Below, one piece after another: positions 18,816-28,014 of a stretch of 64,000 nt of DNA (position 1 is its first letter; each line of letters opens with the position of its first letter). A program made the position numbers and the translations under genes. The notes under the pieces are model-generated. The model made no database searches and was not told the DNA's origin. It worked only from the letters and a program-made list of their open reading frames with translations. The DNA lies in contig JAWOHT010000052.1 in the NCBI GenBank assembly GCA_046485045.1, positions 7,724 through 71,723 on the forward strand, read 5' to 3'. Origin of the DNA: JAFGPL01 sp046485045. Its GTDB lineage: Bacteria; Bacteroidota; Bacteroidia; Bacteroidales; UBA10428.

Positions 18816-20924
18816 ATGAGTTTTGATTTAAATTATACCAGAAATATTGGGGTAATGGCCCATATTGACGCCGGTAAGACCACAACTACCGAGCGCATCC
18901 TCTTTTATACAGGCATTACGCACCGTATGGGTGAAGTGCACGATGGCTCAGCCACGATGGACTGGATGGTGCAGGAACAAGAAAGAGGGATCACAATTAC
19001 TTCCGCAGCAACCACAACTTTTTGGACATACAACGATAATAAATATAAGATTAACATCATTGATACCCCGGGACATGTTGATTTTACTGTTGAAGTAGAA
19101 CGTTCATTGCGTGTTCTCGATGGTGCAGTTGCAGTTTTTTGTGCTGTTGGCGGTGTTGAACCTCAGTCTGAAACAGTATGGAGGCAGGCAGATAAATATA
19201 ATGTGCCCCGCATTGCTTTTATTAATAAAATGGACAGGGTAGGCGCTGATTTCTTCGGTGTTGTAAGCCAGATAAAAGAAAAACTGGGGGCATTACCGGT
19301 ACCAATGCAAATACCCATCGGTTCTGAAGAAAATTTCCTCGGCGTAATTGATCTTATACAACGTAAAGCCATTGTCTGGAAAGAAGATGAAAAACTTGGC
19401 ATGCGCTATGATTACGCAGAGATACCTGAAGATTTAATCGAATTAACAGAAGAGTGGCGCGAAAAACTCGTCGAGGCCGTTTGTGAGTCTGATGATGATC
19501 TGCTCGAGAGGTTTTTCGAAGATCGTGAATCAATTACAGTTGAAGAATTTTTGGCCGCCACACGCAAAGCGGTTATCAACCGTACCATTGTGCCGGTATT
19601 CTGCGGCGCATCCTTTAAAAATAAAGGTATTCAGCGTTTGCTTGATGGCATATGCGGACTGTTGCCAAGTCCATTAGACATTGGTTCTGTTAAAGGAAAA
19701 AATCCCGATAACGACGAGGAAATTGAGAGGGAACCCGACAGCAATGCTTCTTTTTCGGCACTCGCGTTTAAAATTGCTACAGATCCATTTGTCGGAAGGC
19801 TGGCCTTTTTAAGAATCTATTCAGGCTGTATCGAATCGGGTATGATGGTGATGAATCCGCGTACAGGCAAAAAAGAGAGGATAAACAGGTTGTACCAGAT
19901 GCACGCGAATAAGCAAATTCCGCGTGACAGGGTTGATGCCGGAGATATATGTGCTGCCGTAGGATTGAAAAACCTTTACACAGGCGACACGCTTTGCGAC
20001 ATCAAAAAACCTATCTACCTCGAATCTATGACATTTCCGCAACCGGTTATCGGTATCGCCATCGAACCAAAAACACAGGCCGATATGGATAAACTTGGTA
20101 TTGCTTTAAATAAACTTGCTGAAGAAGATCCTACATTCAGGGTTAACACCGATACAGAAACAGGACAGACGATCATAAACGGTATGGGTGAACTTCACCT
20201 TGAAATACTGCTCGACCGTCTCCGCAGAGAATTCAAGATTGACTGCAACCAGGGGGCACCTCAGGTTTCATACAAAGAAGCTGTTACAGGTATGGTTCAT
20301 CATCGAGAATTGTTTAAAAAACAAACTGGTGGACGTGGTAAATATGCTGATATACAGGTCGAAATTTCACCTGCCGATGATGGAATTAAAGGATTACAAT
20401 TTGTTGATCAGATAAAAGGGGGGAATATTCCCAGGGAATATATTCCTTCTATTGAAAAAGGATTCAGGGAGGCCATGCGCAACGGTGTGCTTGCAGGATT
20501 CCCGGTAGATAACCTTAAAGTTGTATTATTAGACGGTTCTTATCATCCTGTTGACTCAGATTCACTGTCATTTGAGATAGCCGCCAAACATGCCTTCAGG
20601 CATGCTTTGAAAAAAACAAAGAACGTATTGCTTGAGCCAGTCATGTCGGTTGAGGTGGTAACACCCGCAGATTATATGGGCGATATCATAGCCGATTTCA
20701 ACAAGCGCAGGGGCCAGGTAGAAGGAATGGAAAGCAAGGCAGGAGGAAGGGTAATTAAAGCAAAAGTACCCCTTGCCGAACAGTTTGGTTATGTTACGAC
20801 ATTACGTACAATCTCATCGGGCAGGGCTACTTCTACTATGGAATTTTCGCATTTTGAAGAGGTACCTGCTGAAATTTCAAAACAGGTGATAGAAAAAATT
20901 CAGGGAACTAAAGCATTAGTATAA
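18816..20924 (+). CDS. fusA: Elongation factor G
   Basis: The regular translocase GTPase, 702 residues. It has AHIDAGKTTTTE, ERGITI, DTPGHVDF with catalytic His87, and NKMD (137-140), then domains II-V. It contrasts with the upstream paralog, which has lost several of these motifs. No tuf gene follows; rpsJ comes next after 19 bp, the usual order in Bacteroidota, where EF-Tu is encoded elsewhere. Confidence 0.98.
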   Translation: MSFDLNYTRNIGVMAHIDAGKTTTTERILFYTGITHRMGEVHDGSATMDWMVQEQERGITITSAATTTFWTYNDNKYKINIIDTPGHVDFTVEVERSLRVLDGAVAVFCAVGGVEPQSETVWRQADKYNVPRIAFINKMDRVGADFFGVVSQIKEKLGALPVPMQIPIGSEENFLGVIDLIQRKAIVWKEDEKLGMRYDYAEIPEDLIELTEEWREKLVEAVCESDDDLLERFFEDRESITVEEFLAATRKAVINRTIVPVFCGASFKNKGIQRLLDGICGLLPSPLDIGSVKGKNPDNDEEIEREPDSNASFSALAFKIATDPFVGRLAFLRIYSGCIESGMMVMNPRTGKKERINRLYQMHANKQIPRDRVDAGDICAAVGLKNLYTGDTLCDIKKPIYLESMTFPQPVIGIAIEPKTQADMDKLGIALNKLAEEDPTFRVNTDTETGQTIINGMGELHLEILLDRLRREFKIDCNQGAPQVSYKEAVTGMVHHRELFKKQTGGRGKYADIQVEISPADDGIKGLQFVDQIKGGNIPREYIPSIEKGFREAMRNGVLAGFPVDNLKVVLLDGSYHPVDSDSLSFEIAAKHAFRHALKKTKNVLLEPVMSVEVVTPADYMGDIIADFNKRRGQVEGMESKAGGRVIKAKVPLAEQFGYVTTLRTISSGRATSTMEFSHFEEVPAEISKQVIEKIQGTKALV

Positions 20925-20943
20925 TAATATATAGCTTAAGATA

Positions 20944-21249
20944 ATGAGCCAAAAAATCAGAATCAAATTAAAGTCTTACGATCATAACCTGGTTGATAAA
21001 TCGGCCGAGAAAATCGTAAAAACTGTAAAATCTACCGGTGCCGTGGTAAGCGGGCCTATTCCCCTGCCAACACATAAACGGGTGTTTACAGTATTGCGTT
21101 CGACATTTGTAAACAAAAAATCAAGAGAACAGTTTCAGCTTTCTTCTTATAAAAGATTGCTGGATATATACAGTTCAACGCCCAAAACCATTGATGCACT
21201 GATGAAATTGGAATTACCCAGTGGGGTTGAGGTTGAAATTAAAGTATAA
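20944..21249 (+). CDS. rpsJ: 30S ribosomal protein S10
   Basis: A 101-residue head protein that also serves as NusE in antitermination. Contains LKSYDHNLVDKSAEKI and the GPIPLPTHKRVFTVLRS loop that inserts into 16S rRNA. It opens the S10 part of the superoperon and joins it to the str part without a visible terminator. Confidence 0.97.
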   Translation: MSQKIRIKLKSYDHNLVDKSAEKIVKTVKSTGAVVSGPIPLPTHKRVFTVLRSTFVNKKSREQFQLSSYKRLLDIYSSTPKTIDALMKLELPSGVEVEIKV

Positions 21250-21267
21250 CATTAATAACTTAAAGAA

Positions 21268-21897
21268 ATGCCTGGATTAATAGGAAAAAAGGTGGGAATG
21301 ACCTCGGTATTTGATGAAAACGGTGTAAACATACCATGTACCGTTCTTGAGGCCGGTCCGTGTGTGGTTACACAGGTTAAAACTGTAGAAACCGATGGGT
21401 ACAATGCCATTCAGCTTGCATACGACGAAAAGAAAGAGCGTAAAACGACAAAGGCTATGCTGGGGCATTTTAAAAAGTCAGCTACCACTCCAAAAAAGAA
21501 ACTTGTTGAACTGAAGGGTTTTATCAAACATTGGAAGCCCGGAGATGTTATAACTGTTGAATATTTTATAAACGATATCTGGCTTGACGTAACTGCCACT
21601 TCAAAAGGAAAAGGATTTCAGGGGGTTGTTAAAAGACATGGTTTTTCTGGTGTTAACGATTCTACCCACGGTCAGCATAACAGGAGCCGGCATCCTGGTT
21701 CAATCGGGGCATCATCTTTTCCTTCAAGAGTATTCAAAGGAATGAGAATGGCAGGCCATACCGGAAACAATGCAGTAAAAGTACTCAACCTTAAAATTGT
21801 GAAGATAATTCCCGAAACCAACACCATACTGCTTAAAGGTTCGGTACCGGGTTCAATAGGTTCATATGTTGTAATAGAAAGTCCTGACAGAATTTAA
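21268..21897 (+). CDS. rplC: 50S ribosomal protein L3
   Basis: A 209-residue early-assembly protein near the peptidyl-transferase centre. Starts MPGLIGKKVGMTSVF; the long loop with GFSGVNDSTHGQHNRSRHPG (about 125-150) reaches the catalytic core. Normal length, operon position and spacing (18 bp after rpsJ, 15 bp before rplD). Confidence 0.97.
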   Translation: MPGLIGKKVGMTSVFDENGVNIPCTVLEAGPCVVTQVKTVETDGYNAIQLAYDEKKERKTTKAMLGHFKKSATTPKKKLVELKGFIKHWKPGDVITVEYFINDIWLDVTATSKGKGFQGVVKRHGFSGVNDSTHGQHNRSRHPGSIGASSFPSRVFKGMRMAGHTGNNAVKVLNLKIVKIIPETNTILLKGSVPGSIGSYVVIESPDRI

Positions 21898-21912
21898 TAA
21901 TACTGAACGAGA

Positions 21913-22539
21913 ATGAAATTAAAAGTATTGAATATCACGGGTGAGGAAACCGGCAAAGAAATAGAACTTAAGGATACTATCTTTGGGATTGAACCAAATG
22001 ATCATGCCATTTACCTCGATGTAAAGCAATACCTGGCCAACAAACGACAGGGAACGCACAAATCGAAAGAGAAATGGGAAATTATCGGTAGTACAAGAAA
22101 GATTAAAAGACAAAAGGGAACAGGTACTGCACGCGCAGGCAGTATAAAATCTCCTGTGTTCAGGGGCGGAGGACGTATTTTTGGCCCGCAGCCCAGGGAT
22201 TATTCATTTAAGCTTAATAAGAAGGTTAAACAACTAGCCCGTAAATCGGCACTTGCTTATAAAGCTAAAAATGAATGTATTAAAGTTGTTGAGGATTTCT
22301 CACTCGATGCGCCGAAAACAAAAGAATATGCAGGTATCCTTAATAATCTTAAAATTCAGGATAAAAAATCGTTGATTATTTTAAATCAACCAAATAAAAA
22401 TATATATTTGTCCTCCCGAAATTTAACCGGTTCGAAGGTTATAACAATTTCAGAGTTAACAACTTACGACATCATGAACTGCTCTTCTCTCGTTTTTATA
22501 GAGAGTTCGCTCGAAGTTTTACAAAACATGCTTAATTAA
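21913..22539 (+). CDS. rplD: 50S ribosomal protein L4
   Basis: A 208-residue protein lining the exit tunnel. The tunnel loop with KRQKGTGTARAGSIKSPVFR (about residues 63-82) is complete, and the flanking alpha/beta domain is normal. In Proteobacteria L4 represses the S10 operon; no leader that would allow this is visible here. Confidence 0.96.
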   Translation: MKLKVLNITGEETGKEIELKDTIFGIEPNDHAIYLDVKQYLANKRQGTHKSKEKWEIIGSTRKIKRQKGTGTARAGSIKSPVFRGGGRIFGPQPRDYSFKLNKKVKQLARKSALAYKAKNECIKVVEDFSLDAPKTKEYAGILNNLKIQDKKSLIILNQPNKNIYLSSRNLTGSKVITISELTTYDIMNCSSLVFIESSLEVLQNMLN

Positions 22540-22547
22540 TATCGAAG

Positions 22548-22838
22548 ATGAATATTTTGGTAAAACCCATCGTAACGGAAAAAATAAATGCCCAGGCCGA
22601 AAGCCTCAACAGATATGGTTTTGTCGTAGAAAAACGAGCCAACAAGCTGCAGATAAGGAAAGCTGTTGAAGGTCTTTACGGTGTAACGGTGTCCTCTGTT
22701 AATACCATGAGGTATGCCGGCAAACGTAAATCAAGGTTTACAAAGGCAGGAGCTATTTCCGGCAGGACAAACAATTACAAAAAGGCAATTGTAACATTAA
22801 TAGTAGGCGATTCAATTGATTTTTATAGCAATATCTAA
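22548..22838 (+). CDS. rplW: 50S ribosomal protein L23
   Basis: A 96-residue exit-site protein, docking point for trigger factor and SRP. Shows IVTEKINAQAE at the N-terminus and the rRNA-binding hairpin with MRYAGKRKSRFTKAG. It follows rplD by 8 bp and precedes rplB by 6 bp. Confidence 0.96.
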   Translation: MNILVKPIVTEKINAQAESLNRYGFVVEKRANKLQIRKAVEGLYGVTVSSVNTMRYAGKRKSRFTKAGAISGRTNNYKKAIVTLIVGDSIDFYSNI

Positions 22839-22844
22839 TAAATC

Positions 22845-23666
22845 ATGGCTGTAAGAAAATTAAAACCTGTAACACCAGGTCAGAGACACAAGGTAATATC
22901 AACATTTGATGAGATTACAACTTCAACACCGGAAAGGTCGTTGCTGCAACCGTTGAAACGAACCGGAGGAAGAAACAATACCGGAAAAATGACCATGAGG
23001 TATATCGGTGGTGGTCATAAACGTCAGTACCGGCTTATTGATTTTCATCGAAACAAAGATGGAGTGGCTGCAACAGTGAAATCTATTGAGTACGATCCGA
23101 ACCGTACAGCCCGCATCGCATTGTTGATATACGAAGACGGAGAAAAAAGATACATCATTGCCCCTCACGGTTTAAAAGAGGGACAAGTTGTGCGGTCGGG
23201 CAGCGGAATTGCCCCTGAAATAGGCAATTGCATGTCACTTTCAGAAATGCCCCTTGGCACACTTGTTCATAACATCGAACTGAGGCCGGGTCAGGGTGGC
23301 GTGCTGGCAAGAAGCGCTGGTTCATACGCACAGTTAACTTCCCGTGATGGTAAATATGCCATTATTAAATTACCTTCGGGTGAGTCAAGAATGGTGCTCA
23401 TCACTTGCAGAGCAACTGTTGGAACAGTATCTAATTCAGACCACAGTATTGAAAAATCAGGCAAAGCAGGTCGTACCAGATGGCTTGGCAGAAGGCCGCG
23501 AAACAGGGGCGTTGTCATGAACCCGGTAGATCACCCGATGGGTGGTGGCGAAGGACGTGCTTCCGGCGGGCACCCAAGGTCAAGAAAAGGTATTCCTGCC
23601 AAAGGGTACAAGACCAGATCGAAGAAAAAACTATCAAATAAATACATAGTTGAAAAGAGAAAGTAA
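22845..23666 (+). CDS. rplB: 50S ribosomal protein L2
   Basis: A 273-residue protein needed for subunit joining and peptidyl transfer. OB-like domain, SH3-like domain, and the C-terminal extension with NPVDHPMGGGEG, which includes the conserved histidine near the catalytic centre. Full length and typical. Confidence 0.98.
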   Translation: MAVRKLKPVTPGQRHKVISTFDEITTSTPERSLLQPLKRTGGRNNTGKMTMRYIGGGHKRQYRLIDFHRNKDGVAATVKSIEYDPNRTARIALLIYEDGEKRYIIAPHGLKEGQVVRSGSGIAPEIGNCMSLSEMPLGTLVHNIELRPGQGGVLARSAGSYAQLTSRDGKYAIIKLPSGESRMVLITCRATVGTVSNSDHSIEKSGKAGRTRWLGRRPRNRGVVMNPVDHPMGGGEGRASGGHPRSRKGIPAKGYKTRSKKKLSNKYIVEKRK

Positions 23667-23680
23667 AAGATTAAATAACT

Positions 23681-23947
23681 ATGAGCAGATCAGTTAAAAA
23701 AGGACCTTTTATAGATTTTAAGCTTGAGAAACGTGTTCTCGAGTTGAATAAAACCAGCAAAAAGACTGTGATCAAAACGTGGTCGCGCAGGTCTGAAATA
23801 TCGCCTGATTTTGTAGGGCATACAATCGCAGTGCATAATGGCAACAAGTTCATCCCGGTATATGTTACAGAAAACATGGTAGGACATAAGCTTGGAGAAT
23901 TTTCTCCGACCAGGATTTTCAGGGGTCATGCAGGTAAACAACGATAA
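23681..23947 (+). CDS. rpsS: 30S ribosomal protein S19
   Basis: An 88-residue head protein that contacts S13 and tRNA. Begins MSRSVKKGPFID and ends with GEFSPTRIFRGHAGKQR, the RNA-binding tail. Normal length and position between rplB and rplV. Confidence 0.97.
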   Translation: MSRSVKKGPFIDFKLEKRVLELNKTSKKTVIKTWSRRSEISPDFVGHTIAVHNGNKFIPVYVTENMVGHKLGEFSPTRIFRGHAGKQR

Positions 23948-23979
23948 ATGATATAGTATATCCAATAAAGCAATAGAAA

Positions 23980-24399
23980 ATGGGTGCCAGAAAAAGATTA
24001 AAAGCTGAAGAGGCCAAAGCGGAAAGGAAAGAACAATTCAAGGCAGTTTTAAGAAACTGTCCTACTTCACCTCGCAAAATGAGGCTGGTGGCTGATATGA
24101 TCAGGGGCATGGAGGTAAACCGTGCTATTGATATGTTGAAATTCAGCACCAAAGAGGCTTCAAAACGGATGGCAAAACTTGTGCTTTCTGCCGTGTCTAA
24201 CTGGCAGAAAAAAAATGAAAACATCCGTATTGAAGATAACAAACTGTTTGTAAAAGAGGTTTTTGTTGATCAGGGCAGATCACTCAAAAGATTACGCCCA
24301 GCGCCGCAGGGAAGGGCTTACCGGATCAGGAAACGCTCAAACCATGTAACCGTGGTTATAGATAATTTAAAAGAAGTAACTGAAAGTCAAACAAAATAA
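23980..24399 (+). CDS. rplV: 50S ribosomal protein L22
   Basis: A 139-residue exit-tunnel protein. The extended beta-hairpin that narrows the tunnel is seen near RLRPAPQGRAYRIRKRSNHV (about residues 107-126). The N-terminus carries about 15 extra charged residues (RKRLKAEEAKAERKE) compared with E. coli. It ends 3 bp before rpsC. Confidence 0.95.
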   Translation: MGARKRLKAEEAKAERKEQFKAVLRNCPTSPRKMRLVADMIRGMEVNRAIDMLKFSTKEASKRMAKLVLSAVSNWQKKNENIRIEDNKLFVKEVFVDQGRSLKRLRPAPQGRAYRIRKRSNHVTVVIDNLKEVTESQTK

Positions 24400-24402
24400 T
24401 TA

Positions 24403-25101
24403 ATGGGACAAAAAGCTAATCCTATCAGTAACAGGTTAGGAATCATCAAAGGTTGGGATTCCAACTGGTATGGCGGGAATAATTATTCTGAGAAACTTAT
24501 CGAAGATTTCAAGATAAGAAAATACCTGAATGCCCGTCTTGCCAAGGCAAGCATTTCAAAAATTGTTATCGAGCGTACCCTCAAGCTCATCACCGTAACC
24601 GTTAACACTGCCCGTCCGGGTATTATCATTGGTAAAGGTGGGCAGGAAGTTGACAAACTTAAGGAAGAATTGAAGAAAATAACCAGCAAAGAGGTGCAGA
24701 TTAACATTTTTGAAGTTAAAAGACCCGAACTTGATGCTACCATTGTTGGAAGCAATATTGCACGTCAGATCGAAGGAAAGGTTTCTTACCGCAGGGCCAT
24801 CAAAATGGCCATGGCCGCAACCATGCGAATGGGTGCAGAGGGAATCAAGGTAATGATATCAGGCAGGCTCGGTGGAGCTGAAATGGCAAGGTCTGAAATG
24901 TACAAGGAAGGGCGAACCCCGTTACACACTTTCAGAAGCGATATTGATTTTGCCCTGGCCGAAGCGCTTACAAAAGTTGGTCTCATTGGAGTTAAAGTCT
25001 GGATTTGCAAAGGAGAAGTATATGGCAAACGTGACCTCTCGCCCAACTTAGAGGCAAAAACACAGAAGGCAAAGGCCGGGTTCAGAAAAAAAAGAAAATA
25101 A
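24403..25101 (+). CDS. rpsC: 30S ribosomal protein S3
   Basis: A 232-residue protein at the mRNA entry tunnel, with helicase activity on mRNA shared with S4 and S5. The KH domain holds GIIIGKGGQEVDKL; the C-terminal domain has GRLGGAEMARSEMYKEG. Full length. Spacing to rplP is 31 bp. Confidence 0.97.
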   Translation: MGQKANPISNRLGIIKGWDSNWYGGNNYSEKLIEDFKIRKYLNARLAKASISKIVIERTLKLITVTVNTARPGIIIGKGGQEVDKLKEELKKITSKEVQINIFEVKRPELDATIVGSNIARQIEGKVSYRRAIKMAMAATMRMGAEGIKVMISGRLGGAEMARSEMYKEGRTPLHTFRSDIDFALAEALTKVGLIGVKVWICKGEVYGKRDLSPNLEAKTQKAKAGFRKKRK

Positions 25102-25132
25102 GGATTATTAACAAAGCAATTGATTATTAGCG

Positions 25133-25555
25133 ATGTTACAACCAAAAAAGTCAAAATACAGGAGACAGCAGAAAGGCCGCATGAAAGGAAATGCGCAAAG
25201 GGGAAACCAGTTGGCATTCGGTTCATTCGGGATAAAAACACTTGAAGAAAGCTGGATTACAGGCAGGCAGATAGAAGCAGCACGTCAGGCAGTTACACGT
25301 TATATGAAACGTGAAGGACAGATATGGATCAGGATATTTCCGGATAAACCGATCACCAAGAAACCTGCCGAAGTGCGTATGGGTAAAGGAAAAGGAGCTC
25401 CAGAAGGGTTTGTGGCACCAGTCACCCCGGGACGGATACTCATTGAGATCGAAGGAGTACCTTTCGAAACAGCAAAGGAAGCGCTTCGCCTTGGTGCACA
25501 AAAACTGCCGGTTACAACCAAGTTTGTTGTACGACACGATTATGTTGAAATTTAA
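25133..25555 (+). CDS. rplP: 50S ribosomal protein L16
   Basis: A 140-residue protein at the tRNA A-site entry of the large subunit. The N-terminus MLQPKKSKYRRQQKGR and the loop MGKGKGAPEGFVAPV with its arginine-rich surroundings are conserved. Next gene rpmC begins 11 bp on. Confidence 0.97.
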   Translation: MLQPKKSKYRRQQKGRMKGNAQRGNQLAFGSFGIKTLEESWITGRQIEAARQAVTRYMKREGQIWIRIFPDKPITKKPAEVRMGKGKGAPEGFVAPVTPGRILIEIEGVPFETAKEALRLGAQKLPVTTKFVVRHDYVEI

Positions 25556-25566
25556 TAAAGGTAGTA

Positions 25567-25776
25567 ATGAAATCTCAGGAAATAAGAGAACTAACATTAA
25601 AAGAGATCGTTGAGAGAATAGAAAATGAAGAGGGTTTTCTTCTCAAACAGAAACTCAATCATGCCATTTCGCCGCTCGACAATCCGATGAAGATCAAAGA
25701 ATCAAGGAAAAATCTTGCAAGGCTTAAAACAATCCTGAAAGAAAAACAGGGACAAGAAAATTTGCAACAAAGCTAA
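25567..25776 (+). CDS. rpmC: 50S ribosomal protein L29
   Basis: A 69-residue two-helix protein near the exit tunnel. It begins KSQEIRELTLKEI and has the NPMKIKESRKNLARLKTIL segment of the family. Slightly longer tail than in E. coli, otherwise ordinary. Confidence 0.95.
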   Translation: MKSQEIRELTLKEIVERIENEEGFLLKQKLNHAISPLDNPMKIKESRKNLARLKTILKEKQGQENLQQS

Positions 25777-25786
25777 TAGAAGATAA

Positions 25787-26044
25787 ATGGAAAAACGTAA
25801 TCTTAGAAAAGAAAGGATTGGGATCGTTGTCAGCAGCGGAATGGACAAATCTATCGTGGTTGCTGAGAAACGCAAAATGAAACACCCCATTTACGGAAAA
25901 TTTGTGAACAAGACCTCCAAATTTATGGCCCAGGATGATAAAAATGAATGCAACGTTGGAGACCTGGTTCGCATTAGCGAAACCCGGCCTTTGAGCAAAA
26001 ATAAATGTTGGAGATTGGTTGAAATTATAGAAAGAGCTAAATAG
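25787..26044 (+). CDS. rpsQ: 30S ribosomal protein S17
   Basis: An 85-residue OB-fold primary binder of 16S rRNA. MEKRNLRKERIGIVVSSGMD and GDLVRISETRPLSKNKCWRL are the family signatures. Two bases separate its stop from the rplN start. Confidence 0.97.
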   Translation: MEKRNLRKERIGIVVSSGMDKSIVVAEKRKMKHPIYGKFVNKTSKFMAQDDKNECNVGDLVRISETRPLSKNKCWRLVEIIERAK

Positions 26045-26046
26045 TC

Positions 26047-26412
26047 ATGATACAGCAGGAAAGCAGATTAACAGTTGCCGATAACAGCGGAGCCAAAGAG
26101 GTTCTCTGTATCAGGGTCCTGGGTGGAACAGGAAAACGCTATGCAAGAATTGGCGATAAAGTGGTTGTTACGGTCAAAAGTGCAATCCCATCGGGAGAAG
26201 TAAAAAAAGGTACCGTAAGCAAGGCTGTTGTCGTAAGAACCAAGAAAGAAATCAGAAGGTCGGACGGTTCTTATATAAGGTTTGATGACAATGCATGTGT
26301 GCTGCTAAACAATGCCGATGAACTGAGAGGTACCCGTATTTTCGGGCCTGTTGCAAGGGAATTGAGGGAGAAGTATATGAAAATTGTTTCACTGGCACCT
26401 GAAGTGTTATAA
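26047..26412 (+). CDS. rplN: 50S ribosomal protein L14
   Basis: A 121-residue intersubunit-bridge protein and binding site of the silencing factor RsfS. It has MIQQESRLTVADNSGAKEV and the C-terminal FGPVARELREKYMKIVSLAPEV. Normal in every respect. Confidence 0.98.
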   Translation: MIQQESRLTVADNSGAKEVLCIRVLGGTGKRYARIGDKVVVTVKSAIPSGEVKKGTVSKAVVVRTKKEIRRSDGSYIRFDDNACVLLNNADELRGTRIFGPVARELREKYMKIVSLAPEVL

Positions 26413-26426
26413 ATAAATTTAAATCA

Positions 26427-26750
26427 ATGCAGAAGAAATTACACATAAAAAAGGGTGACACTGTGTACGTTAACACCGGTGAATACAAAGGTCAGAAAGG
26501 CCGAGTGCTTGAGGTGATTAAGAAAAATAACAAAGCAATTGTAGAAGGCATCAACCTGGTATCGAAGCATACCAAGCCCAATGCAAAAGCCCCCCAGGGT
26601 GGTATTATAAAAAAAGAAGCCCCGGTGCATATCTCAAACCTCCTTCTTCTCGACCCGAAAACCGGCAGCCCTACACGAATTGGTAGGAAACTCAACAGTG
26701 AAAATGTTTTAGTTAGATATTCAAAAAAATCTGGGGAGGAAATTAAGTAA
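26427..26750 (+). CDS. rplX: 50S ribosomal protein L24
   Basis: A 107-residue assembly initiator with a KOW motif (KKGDTVYVNTGEYKGQKGRV near residue 8-28). Its stop codon overlaps the rplE start by one base (TAATG), so the two are probably translationally coupled. Confidence 0.97.
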   Translation: MQKKLHIKKGDTVYVNTGEYKGQKGRVLEVIKKNNKAIVEGINLVSKHTKPNAKAPQGGIIKKEAPVHISNLLLLDPKTGSPTRIGRKLNSENVLVRYSKKSGEEIK

Positions 26751-27307
26751 TGGCTTACATACCTAATTTAAAGTCTAAGTATAAAGACGAGATTGTTCCT
26801 GCTTTAACCAAAGAATTTGGTTATAAAACGAGCATGCAGGTTCCCAGGCTTGAAAAAATAATCATCAACCAGGGAGTTGGCCAGGCCGTAGCCGATAAAA
26901 AGCTCGTTGACTTAGCACAGCAGGAGTTGAGCATGATTGCAGGACAAAAGGCAATTCAGACCATGTCGAAAAAAGACATCTCAAATTTCAAGCTTCGCCG
27001 AAAAATGCCTATTGGCGTGAAGGTAACGCTTAGGAAAAACAACATGTACGAATTTCTTGAAAGGCTTATAAGTGTAGCATTGCCAAGAATACGTGATTTT
27101 AAAGGGATTAACAGCAAGCTCGACGGAAGAGGAAATTATACCCTCGGTATAACTGAGCAGATTATTTTTCCCGAGATTGATATTGACAAAATAAATAAAA
27201 TACTTGGAATGGAGATAACCTTTGTCACCACTGCAGAAACCGACGAAGAAGGATTTGCCCTGTTGCGGGAATTCGGGTTACCTTTTAAAAATATCAAAAG
27301 AAACTAA
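26750..27307 (+). CDS. rplE: 50S ribosomal protein L5
   Basis: A 185-residue 5S rRNA-binding protein that touches P-site tRNA. It has PRLEKIIINQGVGQA, KLRRKMPIGVKVTLR and the C-terminal LLREFGLPFK. Coupled to rplX by a one-base overlap; rpsN starts one base after its stop. Confidence 0.97.
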   Translation: MAYIPNLKSKYKDEIVPALTKEFGYKTSMQVPRLEKIIINQGVGQAVADKKLVDLAQQELSMIAGQKAIQTMSKKDISNFKLRRKMPIGVKVTLRKNNMYEFLERLISVALPRIRDFKGINSKLDGRGNYTLGITEQIIFPEIDIDKINKILGMEITFVTTAETDEEGFALLREFGLPFKNIKRN

Positions 27308-27308
27308 T

Positions 27309-27578
27309 ATGGCAAAAGAATCAATGAAGGCCCGCGAAGTTAAAAGGGCAAAGCTTGTAGCACGATATGCTGCCAAAAGGGCAAAACTTAAAGAAATGGG
27401 CGATTATCAGGCCCTTAGCAGAATTCCGCGAAACTCTAACCCTATAAGGTTGCATAACAGGTGTAAGCTTACCGGAAGGCCAAAAGGTTATATCAGACAA
27501 TTCGGCATCAGCAGGATTTGTTTCAGGGAGATGGCCTCACAAGGATTGATTCCGGGAGTAAAAAAAGCAAGTTGGTAA
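27309..27578 (+). CDS. rpsN: 30S ribosomal protein S14 (zinc-independent form)
   Basis: An 89-residue head protein starting at the ATG at 27309; the longer reading frame runs back into rplE and is not used. It is the long form that lacks the paired CxxC zinc motif (RCKLTGRPKGYIRQFGISR has single cysteines only), so it should not depend on zinc. Confidence 0.96.
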   Translation: MAKESMKAREVKRAKLVARYAAKRAKLKEMGDYQALSRIPRNSNPIRLHNRCKLTGRPKGYIRQFGISRICFREMASQGLIPGVKKASW

Positions 27579-27602
27579 TTAATTTAAGATAAATAGTATA
27601 AT

Positions 27603-27998
27603 ATGACAGACCCAATTTCAGATTATCTGACCAGAATCAGAAATGCCATAATGGCTAAACATAAGGTTGTGGAAATACCGGCTTCAAATCTGAAGAAAGA
27701 TATTACCAGGATTCTTTTTGATAAAGGGTATATTCTGAATTTTAAATTTGAAGATAGTAAAGTACAGGGAAAAATAAAAATAGCCCTGAAATATCACCCG
27801 GAATCAAAACAGCCTGCTATCAAGTCATTGGAGAGAATAAGCAAACCCGGTTTAAGAAAATATGTTGACAGTACAAAAGTTCCCAGGGTACTTAACGGGC
27901 TTGGGATCGCGATAATGTCAACATCAAAGGGTGTAATGACCGATAAAGAAGCCAGGTTGCAGAATGTAGGCGGTGAAGTTTTATGTTATGTTTATTAA
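27603..27998 (+). CDS. rpsH: 30S ribosomal protein S8
   Basis: A 131-residue primary 16S rRNA binder. TDPISDYLTRIRNAIMAKH at the N-terminus and the C-terminal GIAIMSTSKGVMTDKEARLQ are conserved. In E. coli S8 represses the spc operon; no mimic of its RNA site was recognised. Confidence 0.97.
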   Translation: MTDPISDYLTRIRNAIMAKHKVVEIPASNLKKDITRILFDKGYILNFKFEDSKVQGKIKIALKYHPESKQPAIKSLERISKPGLRKYVDSTKVPRVLNGLGIAIMSTSKGVMTDKEARLQNVGGEVLCYVY

Positions 27999-28014
27999 AT
28001 CGGAGGAAGCATAA